The translations under genes were made by a program, and so were the position numbers. A stretch of 64,000 nucleotides of DNA from Io17-Chloro-G2 sp034420695. GTDB lineage: Bacteria > Chloroflexota > Dehalococcoidia > Lucifugimonadales > UBA3495. The notes beneath the pieces were generated by a model that saw only the letters and a list, made by a program, of their open reading frames with translations, was not told the origin of the DNA and ran no database searches. This document shows, piece after piece, positions 15,776 to 24,960 of this stretch (position 1 is its first letter; every line of letters begins with the position of its first letter). The stretch spans positions 1 to 64,000 of the forward strand of contig DAOULB010000055.1 of the NCBI GenBank assembly GCA_034420695.1, given 5' to 3'.

Positions 15776-16852
15776 TTGCTGCAACGTTTTAGGGTTGACT
15801 TGGAAGACGCCATTCTGGTGCAGGGTGACGACCTGAAGACCACCGTCGCCGGTGTATTCGAAAAGGTGGGAGTCCCCAGGGAAGACTCCGTGCTGGCGGC
15901 CGATGTGCTGGTACTGGCCGACCTCCGGGGAGTGGACAGCCATGGCGTTTCCAACATGCTTCGCAACTACGTTAACCAGTACCAGATCGGCCAGATCAAC
16001 CCCCGTCCCGACTGGAAGGTGATCCGGGAGTCACCCAGCACGGTAACCATAGATTCGGACCGGGGCCTGGGAATTATCATCACCCCCAAGGCCATGCAAC
16101 TGGCCATCGAGAAAGCCAAGCAGGTGGGCGTCGGAATGGCCTCCATCGGCAACGCCCGCCACTTGGGCATGGCGTCCTACCACGCCATGCTGGCCTTGGA
16201 GCACGACATGATCGGCGTCTGTATGACCAGTTGCCCTCCCACCGTGCTGCCGACCTTCGGGGCCGAGGCCCGTCTGGGCACCAACCCCATCGCCGTTGCC
16301 GTGCCCGCCGGGAAGGAGCCGCCCTTTGTCTTCGACGCCGCCACCAGCACCGTCGCCGGCAACAAGATCGGCATCGCCCGCCGCTTGGGCTCCAAGCTGG
16401 AGCCGGGCTGGCTGGCCGACGCCGATGGCAATCCCATCATGGAAGAGGTCGAGACCCCTGACGCCTACACCCTTCTCCCCTTGGGCAGCACCCGGGAGCT
16501 GGGGTCCCACAAGGGCTACGGGCTTTCCTGCATCGTGGATATCCTGGGCGGGGTTCTCACCGGATTCGGCTATGGGGTGTCCCCCGGACGCCCCAACTTC
16601 GGCCACTACGTTGCCGCTTACAGCGTGGACGCCTTTACCGACGTGCAGGAGTTCAAGGCGACCATGGACGAGTGGATGGAGATGATGAAGACCACCAAGC
16701 CTGCTCCGGGCCACGACCGGGTGATGGTAGCCGGTCAGCCCGAAGCGGAAATGGAAGAGGTCCGGAGAAGCGAGGGAATCCCGCTGCACAACGAGGTGGT
16801 GGACTGGCTGCGGGACACCTGCAGCGAACTTTCGGTGCCCTGCCTGGTCTAA
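15776..16852 (+). CDS. Malate/L-lactate (Ldh2-type) dehydrogenase
   Basis: This 358-residue protein of the COG2055/PF02615 NAD(P)-dependent 2-oxoacid reductase family shows VDSHGVSNMLRNYV, GNARHLGMASYHAMLAL, RLGTNPIAVAVPAG and HKGYGLSCIVDILGGVL in the expected order. Members act on malate, lactate, ureidoglycolate or sulpholactate; the substrate cannot be fixed here. The start is TTG, preceded by AGGAGGGCAG. No operon partner is close. Confidence 0.92.
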   Translation: MLQRFRVDLEDAILVQGDDLKTTVAGVFEKVGVPREDSVLAADVLVLADLRGVDSHGVSNMLRNYVNQYQIGQINPRPDWKVIRESPSTVTIDSDRGLGIIITPKAMQLAIEKAKQVGVGMASIGNARHLGMASYHAMLALEHDMIGVCMTSCPPTVLPTFGAEARLGTNPIAVAVPAGKEPPFVFDAATSTVAGNKIGIARRLGSKLEPGWLADADGNPIMEEVETPDAYTLLPLGSTRELGSHKGYGLSCIVDILGGVLTGFGYGVSPGRPNFGHYVAAYSVDAFTDVQEFKATMDEWMEMMKTTKPAPGHDRVMVAGQPEAEMEEVRRSEGIPLHNEVVDWLRDTCSELSVPCLV

Positions 16853-16960
16853 CGGCCAGTGGCTAGCCGCCGGCTGCCGGCCTGCTACTGTGCTACTGAT
16901 GGTTAGCCAACTATCCCCGCATGGGCATGGCTGAGCACCTTTGGAGAATGCCCCGGGACC

Positions 16961-17716
16961 TCATTCGGCGGACGGAGGCCTTCGGGCCACCATGCGGGTG
17001 AACCCCAAGTTCCTTCCATCGTCCAAACGCAGCATTTCGGCTTCCTCCTCATAGCCCGGTTCGATTCCCCGTTGCGCCAGAACCGAGGCCGAGGTCAACC
17101 AGTGCTTCCAACCGTTGGGCATCATGTCAGATAGCTCCACGGTCAACAGGCCGCTCCTTTCCCAGTGGCGCCGCCACCAGTCTGGACTGTGAAGACAGTT
17201 CATTTCATATTCCCAGTACGGCTTGAGGTGTCCCGGTATATCCGCTGAGGGCCACTCTTGAATCAGACCCGGAACTACGATTCCAATCTGCCCTCCGGGT
17301 TTGACGAGCTGGACTAGGTGGTTGCCGAGATACAGATCGTCGGTGCCGAAGTAGTGGTAGGCGTCCATGCTGAGAATGGCGTCGAAGAACTGCTCCGCAA
17401 AGGGCAGGGCGTGGGCTTCGACGTGAACGGGAAATACCTTGGCCTCAAGGCCGGCTTGGCGGATTCGCTGCCAGTTTTCGCCGGGAGGGACCCACAGGTC
17501 CGCCGCCCAGACCTGCAGGTCAAACTCCTTGGCCAGGAAAATCGAGCTGATGGCCTTGCCGCAACCCATGTCCAAAACACGCATCCCTGGCTTGAGTTCC
17601 ATCACTTGGGCCAGCGACTCCGTCAGCCAGAGAACATTTGGCCCCATCGTATTCTCGATAACCCATTCCGGGTCGTACTTTGCTGACCGAGGAAAATCCG
17701 GGCACGCAAACACCAT
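16961..17716 (-). CDS. SAM-dependent methyltransferase
   Basis: This protein of about 251 residues has the class I SAM-binding loop MRVLDMGCGKAIS, an acidic strand end (VWAADLWV), DAILSMDAYHYFG and LVKPGGQIGIVVPG. There is a choice of start; the ATG giving MVFACPDF is preferred over the ATG 11 codons upstream, but neither has a strong RBS. The methyl acceptor is unknown. A REP-like repeat follows the divergent side of the gene. Confidence 0.85.
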   Translation of the reverse strand: MVFACPDFPRSAKYDPEWVIENTMGPNVLWLTESLAQVMELKPGMRVLDMGCGKAISSIFLAKEFDLQVWAADLWVPPGENWQRIRQAGLEAKVFPVHVEAHALPFAEQFFDAILSMDAYHYFGTDDLYLGNHLVQLVKPGGQIGIVVPGLIQEWPSADIPGHLKPYWEYEMNCLHSPDWWRRHWERSGLLTVELSDMMPNGWKHWLTSASVLAQRGIEPGYEEEAEMLRLDDGRNLGFTRMVARRPPSAE

Positions 17717-17744
17717 CTTTGGGAACCCTCTATAAGACCGGCAC

Positions 17745-17791
17745 CTCAAGTATTGAAGGCTAACGCAGGGGCGGGTTTGAAACCCGCCCCG
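17745..17791 (-). repeat. REP-like palindromic repeat, copy 1 (inverted)
   Basis: The palindromic core GGGCGGGTTTGAAACCCGCCC is preceded here by TATTGAAGGCTAACGC, the reverse complement of the flank found after the core in the copies at 42453 and 50494. It lies between two genes that are both on the minus strand. Confidence 0.8.
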
Positions 17792-17831
17792 TCATTGTGG
17801 GATTAACCACCGATTCAAAGATTTTGGACCG

Positions 17832-18959
17832 CTAGTCCTTCAGGGCCGGAATCACTTCCTTACCCATCAACTCCAACGACGTCATGGTGTCCTCGTGGGA
17901 TAGGGGACCATCCTGGGCTTCCAAGAGCAGCGCACCAACTCCCAGCGTGTCCTTTATGTGGCGCAACTGCCGGGTCACGGAGTCGGGATTTCCCACCACC
18001 AAGTGGTGCCTGCTCTGCAGCTCTTCGTAGGACATTTCGTTCAGCGGCGTGGGACGCCTCCGGGCCACCCCCGCGGCGCCCGCCCGTGACGTGTAGCCCG
18101 GGGGAGACCAGTATTCCCTCGGTCCCCGCAGCGGATGGTTCATCCTCCACAAAAAGGCCTTCCCCGCCTCCTGGGCCTTCTCCTCGGTCTCGTTGACGTG
18201 GCAACACACCATGAACGCGAAGTTGTCCGGAGTCGGCTCCCACCCCTCTCCGGCGGCCACCTCCCGGTAGTTCTGGAACAAACCTTGGGCCACGTCCAAG
18301 GGAGTCAGGAAAGCGGCGTAGGTGTAGCGGTTCAGCGCCGCCCACTCCACCGTCTCCGGACTGCCGGTGCCCGGCACCCAGACCGGTGGATGCGGCTTCT
18401 GCAGGGGGAGCATCCAGGGGTTGATGGCCCGGTACTGGTAGTGCTTTCCTTCCCAGCGGAAGGGTCCCGGCGTGGTCCAAGTCTTGATTATCAGGTCGTG
18501 GCACTCTTCGAACCGTTCCCGGTTGTACACCGGGTTGGTGTTGTTGGCCCAGCTTTCGATACCGATGCCTCTCACGAAGCCCGAGACTATGCGCCCGCCG
18601 GAAATCACGTCCAGCATGGCGATCTCCTCGGCCAATCGCACCGGGTTGTCCGAGGTGGGCAGCATATTCCCCAGCATAAGTATCTTGGAGCGTGACGTGG
18701 TCCGGGCCAGAATGCCCCCGGTGATGTTTACCTCCACGTCCATGCAGGAAGGAGTGTTGTGGTGCTCGTTGATCATCAGCCCATCGAAACCCACCTCCTC
18801 GGCGTACTGGTACTCGTCCAAGTAGCGCTTGAACAGATCGTGGGCCTTGGCCGGGTCGAAGTAGGTGTTGGGGAACGTCAGCCGCATGGACGGGTATTTC
18901 TCCGCTTCCGACTCCGGAAACTCCGCGTAGGGAAGCTCGGTGAAGTAGTAAACGTCCAT
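17832..18959 (-). CDS. LLM-class flavin-dependent monooxygenase
   Basis: This 375-residue luciferase-like protein has the TIM-barrel start MDVYYFTELPY, EVGFDGLMINEHHNTP, ILMLGNMLPTSDNPVRLAEEIAMLDVISGGRIVSGFVRGIG and a VWVPGTGSPETVEWAA strand. It uses reduced FMN (or F420) to oxidise an organic substrate, which is unknown. It is followed on the minus strand by an alpha/beta-hydrolase gene located upstream at 19061-19846, and the two probably form one unit. Paralogous expansion of this family is typical of SAR202-like genomes. Confidence 0.9.
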   Translation of the reverse strand: MDVYYFTELPYAEFPESEAEKYPSMRLTFPNTYFDPAKAHDLFKRYLDEYQYAEEVGFDGLMINEHHNTPSCMDVEVNITGGILARTTSRSKILMLGNMLPTSDNPVRLAEEIAMLDVISGGRIVSGFVRGIGIESWANNTNPVYNRERFEECHDLIIKTWTTPGPFRWEGKHYQYRAINPWMLPLQKPHPPVWVPGTGSPETVEWAALNRYTYAAFLTPLDVAQGLFQNYREVAAGEGWEPTPDNFAFMVCCHVNETEEKAQEAGKAFLWRMNHPLRGPREYWSPPGYTSRAGAAGVARRRPTPLNEMSYEELQSRHHLVVGNPDSVTRQLRHIKDTLGVGALLLEAQDGPLSHEDTMTSLELMGKEVIPALKD

Positions 18960-19060
18960 CGGGCGGAATTACCTCCCCTGAAATGCTTCCGGCGGGCGAA
19001 ATACGCCCGCCGGGTAGTGGTAGTCCAGAGTCGTGGTCCAGTTTGAGGGGGGACAGCCCC

Positions 19061-19846
19061 CTAGGCCAGGAAGTCCAAGGCCGTCTTCACAAACTCGTCG
19101 GTCTTTTCGATCTCGGGCACGTGGCCGCAGTTATCGATCACCACCAAGTCCGAGCCCGGAATGGCCTTGTTGTAGAGCTCGCCGCACTCCAGCGGCACCA
19201 GCTTGTCCTGTCGGCCCCACACTATCCGGGTGGGAATCTTCACCCTTCCCAGCAAACCGGGAAGGCGGGGGTTGAACATGTAGGGCTTCCAGCAAAGCCG
19301 CACCGACATTTCCCGGTTCTGCTCCAAGGCGTCGGTCTGTTCCGGAGTAGGTTCGCCGCCAAAGAGCTGTTCGTACTCCGCCGCTTGGCCGGAATCGTGG
19401 AATAGCATCTCGATGACTTGGGCCGGGCTGAGGATGAATATGTCCGCAATTTCGCCGTCCTGCGGCTTCACGCCCACGGCATCCACCAGCATCATCTTGC
19501 TGAAGGCGCTGCGGCATACCGAGGCAATCTCGGAAGCCACCCATCCACCCATGGAAAACCCAATCGCCCGGCAACCCTCCAGCCCCTGCTCTTCCAGGAA
19601 CCATGTATAGAAACCCGCCAAGTCGGGAATGTTTTCCAACCAGTCAGGCCGTTCTGACCCGGCGTAACCGGGATGGGTTGGAATGTGGACGGTGTAGTGG
19701 TCCGACAGGCTGTTAACGTAGTTCAGCCAGCCGGGATTGCCGCCAGCCCCGTGAAACACCACCAGTGGGTCCCCCGACCCTCCCTTTAGCACTTGGATCT
19801 TGGTACCCCCCACATCCACCATTTCCTCGGTAAACGCTGTGGTCAT
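19061..19846 (-). CDS. Alpha/beta-fold hydrolase
   Basis: This 261-residue protein has the oxyanion loop FHGAGGNP (about 31-38), nucleophile elbow GFSMGG (Ser98), acid residue region WGRQDKLVPLE and catalytic His in NCGHVPEIEKTDEF. This is the meta-cleavage hydrolase/epoxide-hydrolase-like group; it may hydrolyse a ring-opened or ester product. It lies upstream of the LLM monooxygenase on the same strand. The RBS AGGAGAG precedes the ATG. Confidence 0.88.
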   Translation of the reverse strand: MTTAFTEEMVDVGGTKIQVLKGGSGDPLVVFHGAGGNPGWLNYVNSLSDHYTVHIPTHPGYAGSERPDWLENIPDLAGFYTWFLEEQGLEGCRAIGFSMGGWVASEIASVCRSAFSKMMLVDAVGVKPQDGEIADIFILSPAQVIEMLFHDSGQAAEYEQLFGGEPTPEQTDALEQNREMSVRLCWKPYMFNPRLPGLLGRVKIPTRIVWGRQDKLVPLECGELYNKAIPGSDLVVIDNCGHVPEIEKTDEFVKTALDFLA

Positions 19847-20178
19847 ACTTACAGTACTCTCCTCATCCTTGGATAAACCGGCTGGAGCAAAACAGCCGAT
19901 CCTCAGCCTTGATTACAGGCCCGCTACCGCCCGCCGGCAACCCTGCCGGAAGGCGCGCCCAGAGGGACGGCAAGGGCAGCGGAATCGGGGTCTATCCTAA
20001 TGGCGCGGTTGCTTGTGGTCAAGCGGGACTGGTCGAATCCGGTCCGCAGCATTAGGGGTTCGCAGTTGCGCTGCCAGCGGCTCTCCTATATCTTAGGTTG
20101 GGCTTCACCAGGCCCGCGGCCTGGCTTCCAAGCCCAAATCCAAGCTGCCCCCAAGGCGGCCAACCGCGACAGGAGACC
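19847..20178. other. Intergenic region between divergent genes
   Basis: About 330 bases hold the promoters for the divergent hydrolase and serA genes. No RNA motif, riboswitch or gene was recognised. Confidence 0.5.
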
Positions 20179-21771
20179 ATGTCCAGAATCCTTGTTTCCG
20201 ACCCAATAGCCAATGAAGGAGTTGAGCTGCTCCAGTCCCATTCCGGTGTGGTCGTCGACGTCAAGACCGGAATGAAGCCCCCGGAACTGCTGCAGGTCGT
20301 GGAAGACTACGACGGCTTGGTGGTGCGCAGCGAGACCAAGGTAACCGCCGACGTAATCAAGCAAGCCAGCAAACTCCAGGTCATCGCCCGCGCCGGTATC
20401 GGCGTGGACAACATCGACCTGGACGCTGCCACCGGCGCCGGCATCGCAGTGGTGAACGCCCCCACCGGCAACACCGTAGCCGCGGCGGAGCACACCCTGG
20501 CGCTGATGCTGGCCCTTTCCCGGAACATCGCCAATGCCAACCAGTCCATGAAGGAGGGCCAGTGGCGGCGCAGCGCCTTCATGGGCATCGAGGTGCGCAA
20601 CAAGACCCTGGGCATCGCCGGCTTGGGCCGGGTGGGCTCCGAGGTGGCCCGAAGGGCCCAGAGCTTCGGCATGCGCCTGTTGGGCTACGACCCTTTCCTG
20701 TCCCCGGACCACGCCGCCCGGTTGGGCGTGGAACTGATGGACTTGGGCGAAATGCTGGCCCTGTCCGACTTTGTCACCCTGCACACGCCGCTGACCGAAG
20801 GCACCCGGGAAATGATAGGTGCCGCCCAACTGGCCATGATCAAGCCCGGCGCCCGCATCATCAACGTAGCCCGTGGAGAACTCATCGATGAAGCCGCCCT
20901 GTTGGAGGCCCTGGACGGGGACCGGCTGGCCGCCGTGGCCTTGGACGTTTTCGCCCAAGAACCGCCCGTGGACAGCCGCCTGCCCCTGCATCCCAAGGTG
21001 CTGGTAACGCCCCACTTGGGCGCCTCAACGGAAGAGGCCCAGCGGGAAGTCGCCGTAGAAGCCGCGGAGCAGGTGCTGGCAGTCCTCAACGGCCAACCGG
21101 CGCGTAATACGGTGAACGCTCCCTTCGTGCCCCCCGAAGTCCACGCCATGGTGGCCCCCTACCTGAAAGTGGGCTCGGTCCTGGGCAAGCTGCTCACCGC
21201 TATGGCCGAAGGGCAGTTCATGGGGCTGACTATCCGGTACGAGGGGGAGATAGCCCAGCACGACACCCCGATTATGAAGGCGGCCGTGCTGGCCGGGTTG
21301 CTGCAAGCGGTCAGCGGAGAAGTGGTGAACCTGATCAACGCACCCCTGCTGGCTTCGCAGCGGGGCTTGAACGTAACCGAGCAGCGCAGTCCCTTGGCCC
21401 AGGAGTACGCCAGCCTGATCACCGTCACCCTCAGCACCAACCAGGGCGACTTTACCCTGGCCGGCACCTCCATGCGGGACGAACCCCATATCGTCCGGGT
21501 CAACAACTACTGGCTGGACCTGACCCTTTCGGTCCCTTACCTGCTCTTCGTGGATAACGAGGACCAACCGGGGTCCATCGGTGCGGTGGGCACAATAGCC
21601 GGAAGACACAACATCAACATCAGCTTCATGGAAGTCGGGCGGCTCAGCCTCAGGGGGCGCGCCATGATGGTGTTGGGCTTGGACGATCCGGTCCCCGCCC
21701 CGGTTCTCGATGAGATCAGGGCCCTTTCCCATATCCACAGCGCCCGCCTTGTGGTGATGCAGGCAAGGTGA
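20179..21771 (+). CDS. serA: D-3-phosphoglycerate dehydrogenase
   Basis: This 530-residue long-form SerA has VVRSETKVTADVI, RAGIGVDNIDLDAATGAGIAV, NTVAAAEHTLALMLALSRN, the Rossmann loop GIAGLGRVGSEVARRA, ARIINVARGELIDEAAL (catalytic Arg) and HLGASTEEAQ (catalytic His). An intervening regulatory domain and a C-terminal ACT domain (DNEDQPGSIGAVGTIAGRHNINISFMEVGR) follow. It makes 3-phosphohydroxypyruvate, the first step of serine synthesis, and the ACT domain suggests serine feedback. The start was chosen at the ATG after AGGAGACC. Confidence 0.97.
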   Translation: MSRILVSDPIANEGVELLQSHSGVVVDVKTGMKPPELLQVVEDYDGLVVRSETKVTADVIKQASKLQVIARAGIGVDNIDLDAATGAGIAVVNAPTGNTVAAAEHTLALMLALSRNIANANQSMKEGQWRRSAFMGIEVRNKTLGIAGLGRVGSEVARRAQSFGMRLLGYDPFLSPDHAARLGVELMDLGEMLALSDFVTLHTPLTEGTREMIGAAQLAMIKPGARIINVARGELIDEAALLEALDGDRLAAVALDVFAQEPPVDSRLPLHPKVLVTPHLGASTEEAQREVAVEAAEQVLAVLNGQPARNTVNAPFVPPEVHAMVAPYLKVGSVLGKLLTAMAEGQFMGLTIRYEGEIAQHDTPIMKAAVLAGLLQAVSGEVVNLINAPLLASQRGLNVTEQRSPLAQEYASLITVTLSTNQGDFTLAGTSMRDEPHIVRVNNYWLDLTLSVPYLLFVDNEDQPGSIGAVGTIAGRHNINISFMEVGRLSLRGRAMMVLGLDDPVPAPVLDEIRALSHIHSARLVVMQAR

Positions 21772-21835
21772 TGTAATCGTAGTGATGTAGGCATGGCGAT
21801 CTAGGGGCAGTAATGCAACCCCGGAGGTTATAAAC

Positions 21836-22885
21836 GTGGCCGAAAGAATCGCTATCATGGGGCCGGGGGCGGTGGGCAGCTACGTCGGCGCTTTCCTGGT
21901 TAGAGAGGGTGAAGACGTAACTTTCATCGACATGTGGCCCGAGCACGTTGAGACCATGCGCCGGCAAGGGCTCCGGGCCAGCGGCAGCCAGGGCGACTTC
22001 ACCGTCCCGGTCAACGCCATGCACCTCACCGACGCCCAGAACATCTCCGAGCCCTTCGACATGGCCTTCATCACCGTCAAGTCCTACGACACCGAGTGGG
22101 CCACCCACTTCATTAAGAGATACGTCAAGCCTGAAGGCTTCTTCCTGTCCATCCAGAACTGCTGGAACGACCCGGTCATCGGCGAAATAGTCGGGGCCAA
22201 CCGGCAGCTCGGCTGCATCGCCTCCCACATCGAAGTGGCCCTGTGGGAGCCGGGCCACGTAATCCGCGGCGGGGAGCCCGGCCGGGACCACGGCCACGTG
22301 GTATTCCGGGTCGGTGAGCAGGACGGGCGCATCACGGAACGCTCCCAAACCATCGCCCAGAAACTGAATTGCATCGACGACGCCTACGCCACCGATAACC
22401 TCTGGGGCGAACGCTGGGCCAAGCTGTGCCAGAACGGCATGGGCAACGCCATCTCCGCCATGTCCGGCCTCGGTTCCCAGGACATGGCCGATGACCCCCG
22501 CTGCCGCTCCATCCGGATCCACTTGGCCAAGGAAGGCGCCAAGGTGGGCTTGGCCATGGGCCTGAACGTGGTTGACATCAGCGGCAAGCCCGCCGGGTTC
22601 TGGGCTGCCGCCGACCAAGGTGACGTCTTCGAAGAAGCCGACGCCCTTATGGCCTCCCGGGGCGGCAACGTCAACTGGCTGGCTTCCATGGCTCAAGACG
22701 TGCACAAGGGACGCCACTCGGAAATTGACTACATGAACGGGCTGATCTCCCGCAAGGGACGGGAGGTTGCCGTGCCAACGCCTTACAACGACGCCATCGT
22801 CGAGGCAATGCATGGCATCGATGACGGCAGCATCGCCCAAGGGCCCGAGAACGTTGACCGCATCCTCAACGCCGTCAACGGGTAG
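21836..22885 (+). CDS. Ketopantoate reductase family (PanE/ApbA) oxidoreductase
   Basis: This 349-residue protein starts at GTG after CGGAGG. It has an N-terminal Rossmann loop (MGPGAVGSYVGAFL), TVKSYDTEWA and a C-terminal helical domain with RGGNVNWLASMAQDVHKGRHSEIDYMNGLI, the ApbA_C signature with the catalytic Lys/Glu region. It is longer than classical PanE (about 300), so it may act on another 2-oxoacid. It is followed by an unrecognised gene in the same direction. Confidence 0.88.
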   Translation: MAERIAIMGPGAVGSYVGAFLVREGEDVTFIDMWPEHVETMRRQGLRASGSQGDFTVPVNAMHLTDAQNISEPFDMAFITVKSYDTEWATHFIKRYVKPEGFFLSIQNCWNDPVIGEIVGANRQLGCIASHIEVALWEPGHVIRGGEPGRDHGHVVFRVGEQDGRITERSQTIAQKLNCIDDAYATDNLWGERWAKLCQNGMGNAISAMSGLGSQDMADDPRCRSIRIHLAKEGAKVGLAMGLNVVDISGKPAGFWAAADQGDVFEEADALMASRGGNVNWLASMAQDVHKGRHSEIDYMNGLISRKGREVAVPTPYNDAIVEAMHGIDDGSIAQGPENVDRILNAVNG

Positions 22886-22930
22886 CAACTCCGGCGTCCC
22901 CGCTCAAGTCCGCCCGGCAGGAGTAAACCG

Positions 22931-23404
22931 ATGTTCGTCGTAGTGGAGCCCGCCGAGTTCTTCATGCACCGGGTCAAGCTAATCTTCGACGTGGAGACCC
23001 CCGACTCGGAGGACACCGAGGTCAGGGAGTACCTGCAACAGTGGGAGCTGGAGCCCAGGTACCTCTTCGATGACGAACTGGAAGGGCGCAAGTGCCAAGT
23101 AATGCAGTTCGGCGGCTGCTACTTGGGCCGTCACTTGGACGAACTGAGCAAGATCCAGCGCAAGGCGGTGGAAGTGGAAGTGTTGACTTCCGAAATTGAG
23201 GGCCATCTCGACGGCCTTGAAGTGGAAGGGGCGTGCTTGTCCCAAGAGGCGGTCAAGTCCACTGCCACGGCTTTGGCCCCCCGGTTCAACGAAGACTCGG
23301 CCTTCCAAGCCAATGAAGAAGGTGAACTGATTGCCGTTCTCGACCGGGAAACGGTGATTGCCGCAGCCCGGGAGTTAATCACCGCAGGCGGCAACCCCAA
23401 CTAA
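22931..23404 (+). CDS. Conserved-looking hypothetical protein
   Basis: This 157-residue acidic protein has no signal peptide or membrane segment, and the RBS AGGAG precedes the ATG. Its N-terminus (FMHRVKLIFDVETPDSEDTEVREYLQQWELEPRYLFD) looks like a well-folded alpha/beta unit, but no family is recognised. It is probably co-transcribed with the PanE-like gene 45 bases upstream and ends at a strong terminator. Confidence 0.65.
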   Translation: MFVVVEPAEFFMHRVKLIFDVETPDSEDTEVREYLQQWELEPRYLFDDELEGRKCQVMQFGGCYLGRHLDELSKIQRKAVEVEVLTSEIEGHLDGLEVEGACLSQEAVKSTATALAPRFNEDSAFQANEEGELIAVLDRETVIAAARELITAGGNPN

Positions 23405-23430
23405 CCGCCCGTAACCCTCAACAAGACCGA

Positions 23431-23462
23431 GGCCCGGGTTCTGCCCGGGCCCCTTTGTTTGT
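23431..23462 (+). terminator. Rho-independent terminator
   Basis: The stem GGCCCGGG pairs with CCCGGGCC over loop TTCTG and is followed by CCTTTGTTTGTT. It ends the transcript of the PanE-like and hypothetical genes. Confidence 0.85.
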
Positions 23463-23470
23463 TGATGCAG

Positions 23471-23544
23471 TGGAGCGGGCGATGGGAATCGAACCCACGT
23501 GACCAGCTTGGAAGGCTGGAGCTCTACCACTGAGCTACGCCCGC
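23471..23544 (-). tRNA. tRNA-Gly(TCC)
   Basis: The minus strand has acceptor GCGGGCG paired to CGCCCGC, D-arm AGCTCAGTGGTAGAGC, anticodon loop CTTCCAA (anticodon TCC), T-loop TTCGATT and an encoded CCA after discriminator T. Confidence 0.95.
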
Positions 23545-23750
23545 CCGCCTCAGAAACACTGGAACAATTATAAGGCTCGGAGCAAAACGCCGCCACTTGG
23601 AGCCTGGCCTTCTTCGTCCCAAACACCCAGCCGGATGCTTTCCTATGTCTGAGGCAGTTCGAGCCGATGGAAGCTGCTAGAATAGACCTCCTCCAAGAAA
23701 TTGGTCGCCGCCAGTTCAACCAGTGAGTCAAGCAAGTCGATTAGCGCATA

Positions 23751-24011
23751 ATGACGAGCATGAACGAAACCGATTTGATGCAAAGAATCACAGCCAACCC
23801 GGACATCTTCGGTGGCAAGCCCATACTCCGCGGAAGGCGGCTGGCGGTCGAGCATGTTTTGGGGATGCTAGCGGCTGGCGACTCCCCTGAAGTTATTCTT
23901 TCCGGCTATTCCTGGTTGGAACCGGAGGATATACAGGCCTGCTTGCTTTATGCCCGCAAGGTCATCGCCAGGGAACGTATTGAACCTCTCACCATTGGGA
24001 CAACTGGGTGA
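23751..24011 (+). CDS. DUF433 antitoxin-like protein
   Basis: An 86-residue DUF433 protein: I-T-A-N-P-D-I-F-G-G-K-P-I-L-R-G-R-R-L-AVEHVLGMLAAGDSPEVILSGYSWLEPEDIQACLLYA is the complete family pattern with its small HTH. It pairs with the next gene by a four-base overlap. DUF433 proteins act as antitoxins for PIN-like DUF5615 toxins. Confidence 0.9.
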   Translation: MTSMNETDLMQRITANPDIFGGKPILRGRRLAVEHVLGMLAAGDSPEVILSGYSWLEPEDIQACLLYARKVIARERIEPLTIGTTG

Positions 24012-24382
24012 GGTTGCTTCTCGACGCCTGCGTATGGGGCGGGGCAATTCCCCACCTCTTGGCAGACGGCCATGATGTCGAATGGGTAGGAGATTGGGAG
24101 GAAGATCCAGGGGATGCCAGTATCTTGGAATATGCCCTTGGAACTGATCGCATCTTGGTGACTCTGGACAAAGATTTTGGCGAACTCGCCGTACTCCACC
24201 AACAACCCCATTCTGGAATTATCAGATTGGTCAACTGGCCGGCCCAACAGCAGTCGGGAGCTTGTCTGGGTGTGCTGGAGCGCTACGGTGACGAACTACT
24301 AAGGAGCGCACTGGTAACCGCCGAGCCCGGCCGGGCCAGAATCCGGTCTGCGGAACGGCCTGACCACGAGTCCCGGTTCTAG
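24008..24382 (+). CDS. DUF5615 PIN-like toxin
   Basis: This 124-residue PIN-like protein starts at a GTG that overlaps the antitoxin stop (GTGA). The acidic residues expected for a Mg-dependent RNase are visible: LLLDACV (D6), the acidic D-W-E-E-D-P-G-D-A region, and ILVTLDKDFGELAV (D56, D58). It is probably a ribonuclease toxin kept in check by the DUF433 protein. An extra C-terminal tail of about 20 residues is arginine-rich. Confidence 0.85.
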   Translation: MRLLLDACVWGGAIPHLLADGHDVEWVGDWEEDPGDASILEYALGTDRILVTLDKDFGELAVLHQQPHSGIIRLVNWPAQQQSGACLGVLERYGDELLRSALVTAEPGRARIRSAERPDHESRF

Positions 24383-24423
24383 AACCCACCACACTCCAAC
24401 CCAACCAGAAAGAGGAGGACAAC

Positions 24424-24813
24424 ATGCCAAAGACCAGGAACAGCCACTTGGATATCGCACCGGGAGGCGCTCGCTTCAGCCGCGTCGTGCGCAGCGGCAG
24501 CTTGGTGTTCATCGCCGGAGTCACCGCCCGGGGCTCCGACAGCCAAGGAGCCCCCTTTATGGACCAGCTTCGGGTGGTCCTCGACCGCATCATTCGAATA
24601 GTCGCCGCAGAAGGGGGAACCCCCGGCGACATCACCAAGTTCACCACCTACGTCACCAGCGTGGAGGACTGGCGGGCCACCGCACAACAGAACGACGCCC
24701 TGATGGAGGAGTTTTTCCAAGGGGAGTACCCGGCCAACACCTTAGTGGAGATTGGCGCCTTGGCCGAGCCGGGCCTGGACGTGGAGATCGAGGCCATTGC
24801 CGTAATCGAGTAG
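24424..24813 (+). CDS. RidA/YjgF-family protein
   Basis: This 129-residue Rid-family protein has SGSLVFIAGVTARGSDSQG, QLRVVLDRIIRIVAAEGGTPGDITKFTTYVTSVEDW and the C-terminal VEIGALAEPGLDVEIEAIAVI. The substrate-binding Arg of RidA (normally in N-P-x-R before the E-I-x-A-I-A tail) is not seen, so this is probably a Rid paralogue rather than the enamine deaminase itself. The RBS AGAGGAGG is strong. Confidence 0.9.
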   Translation: MPKTRNSHLDIAPGGARFSRVVRSGSLVFIAGVTARGSDSQGAPFMDQLRVVLDRIIRIVAAEGGTPGDITKFTTYVTSVEDWRATAQQNDALMEEFFQGEYPANTLVEIGALAEPGLDVEIEAIAVIE

Positions 24814-24902
24814 GCGGCCGGGCCTCCCTCGAGGCTGAATGCGGGGAGCTAAACGATCGATATTCCCACCGCCGGAGCCGCTGCTTCAGTGGCGTGAATA
24901 TC

Positions 24903-24931
24903 GTAGGGGCGGGTTTGAAACCCGCCCCTAC
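24903..24931. repeat. REP-like palindromic repeat, copy 2
   Basis: A complete palindrome GTAGGGGCGGGTTT...AAACCCGCCCCTAC, located between convergent RidA and VOC genes. The long flanks seen in copies 1 and 3-5 are not recognisable here. Confidence 0.8.
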
Positions 24932-24960
24932 TACTAACAACCATTATACGGGGGCAGCGA

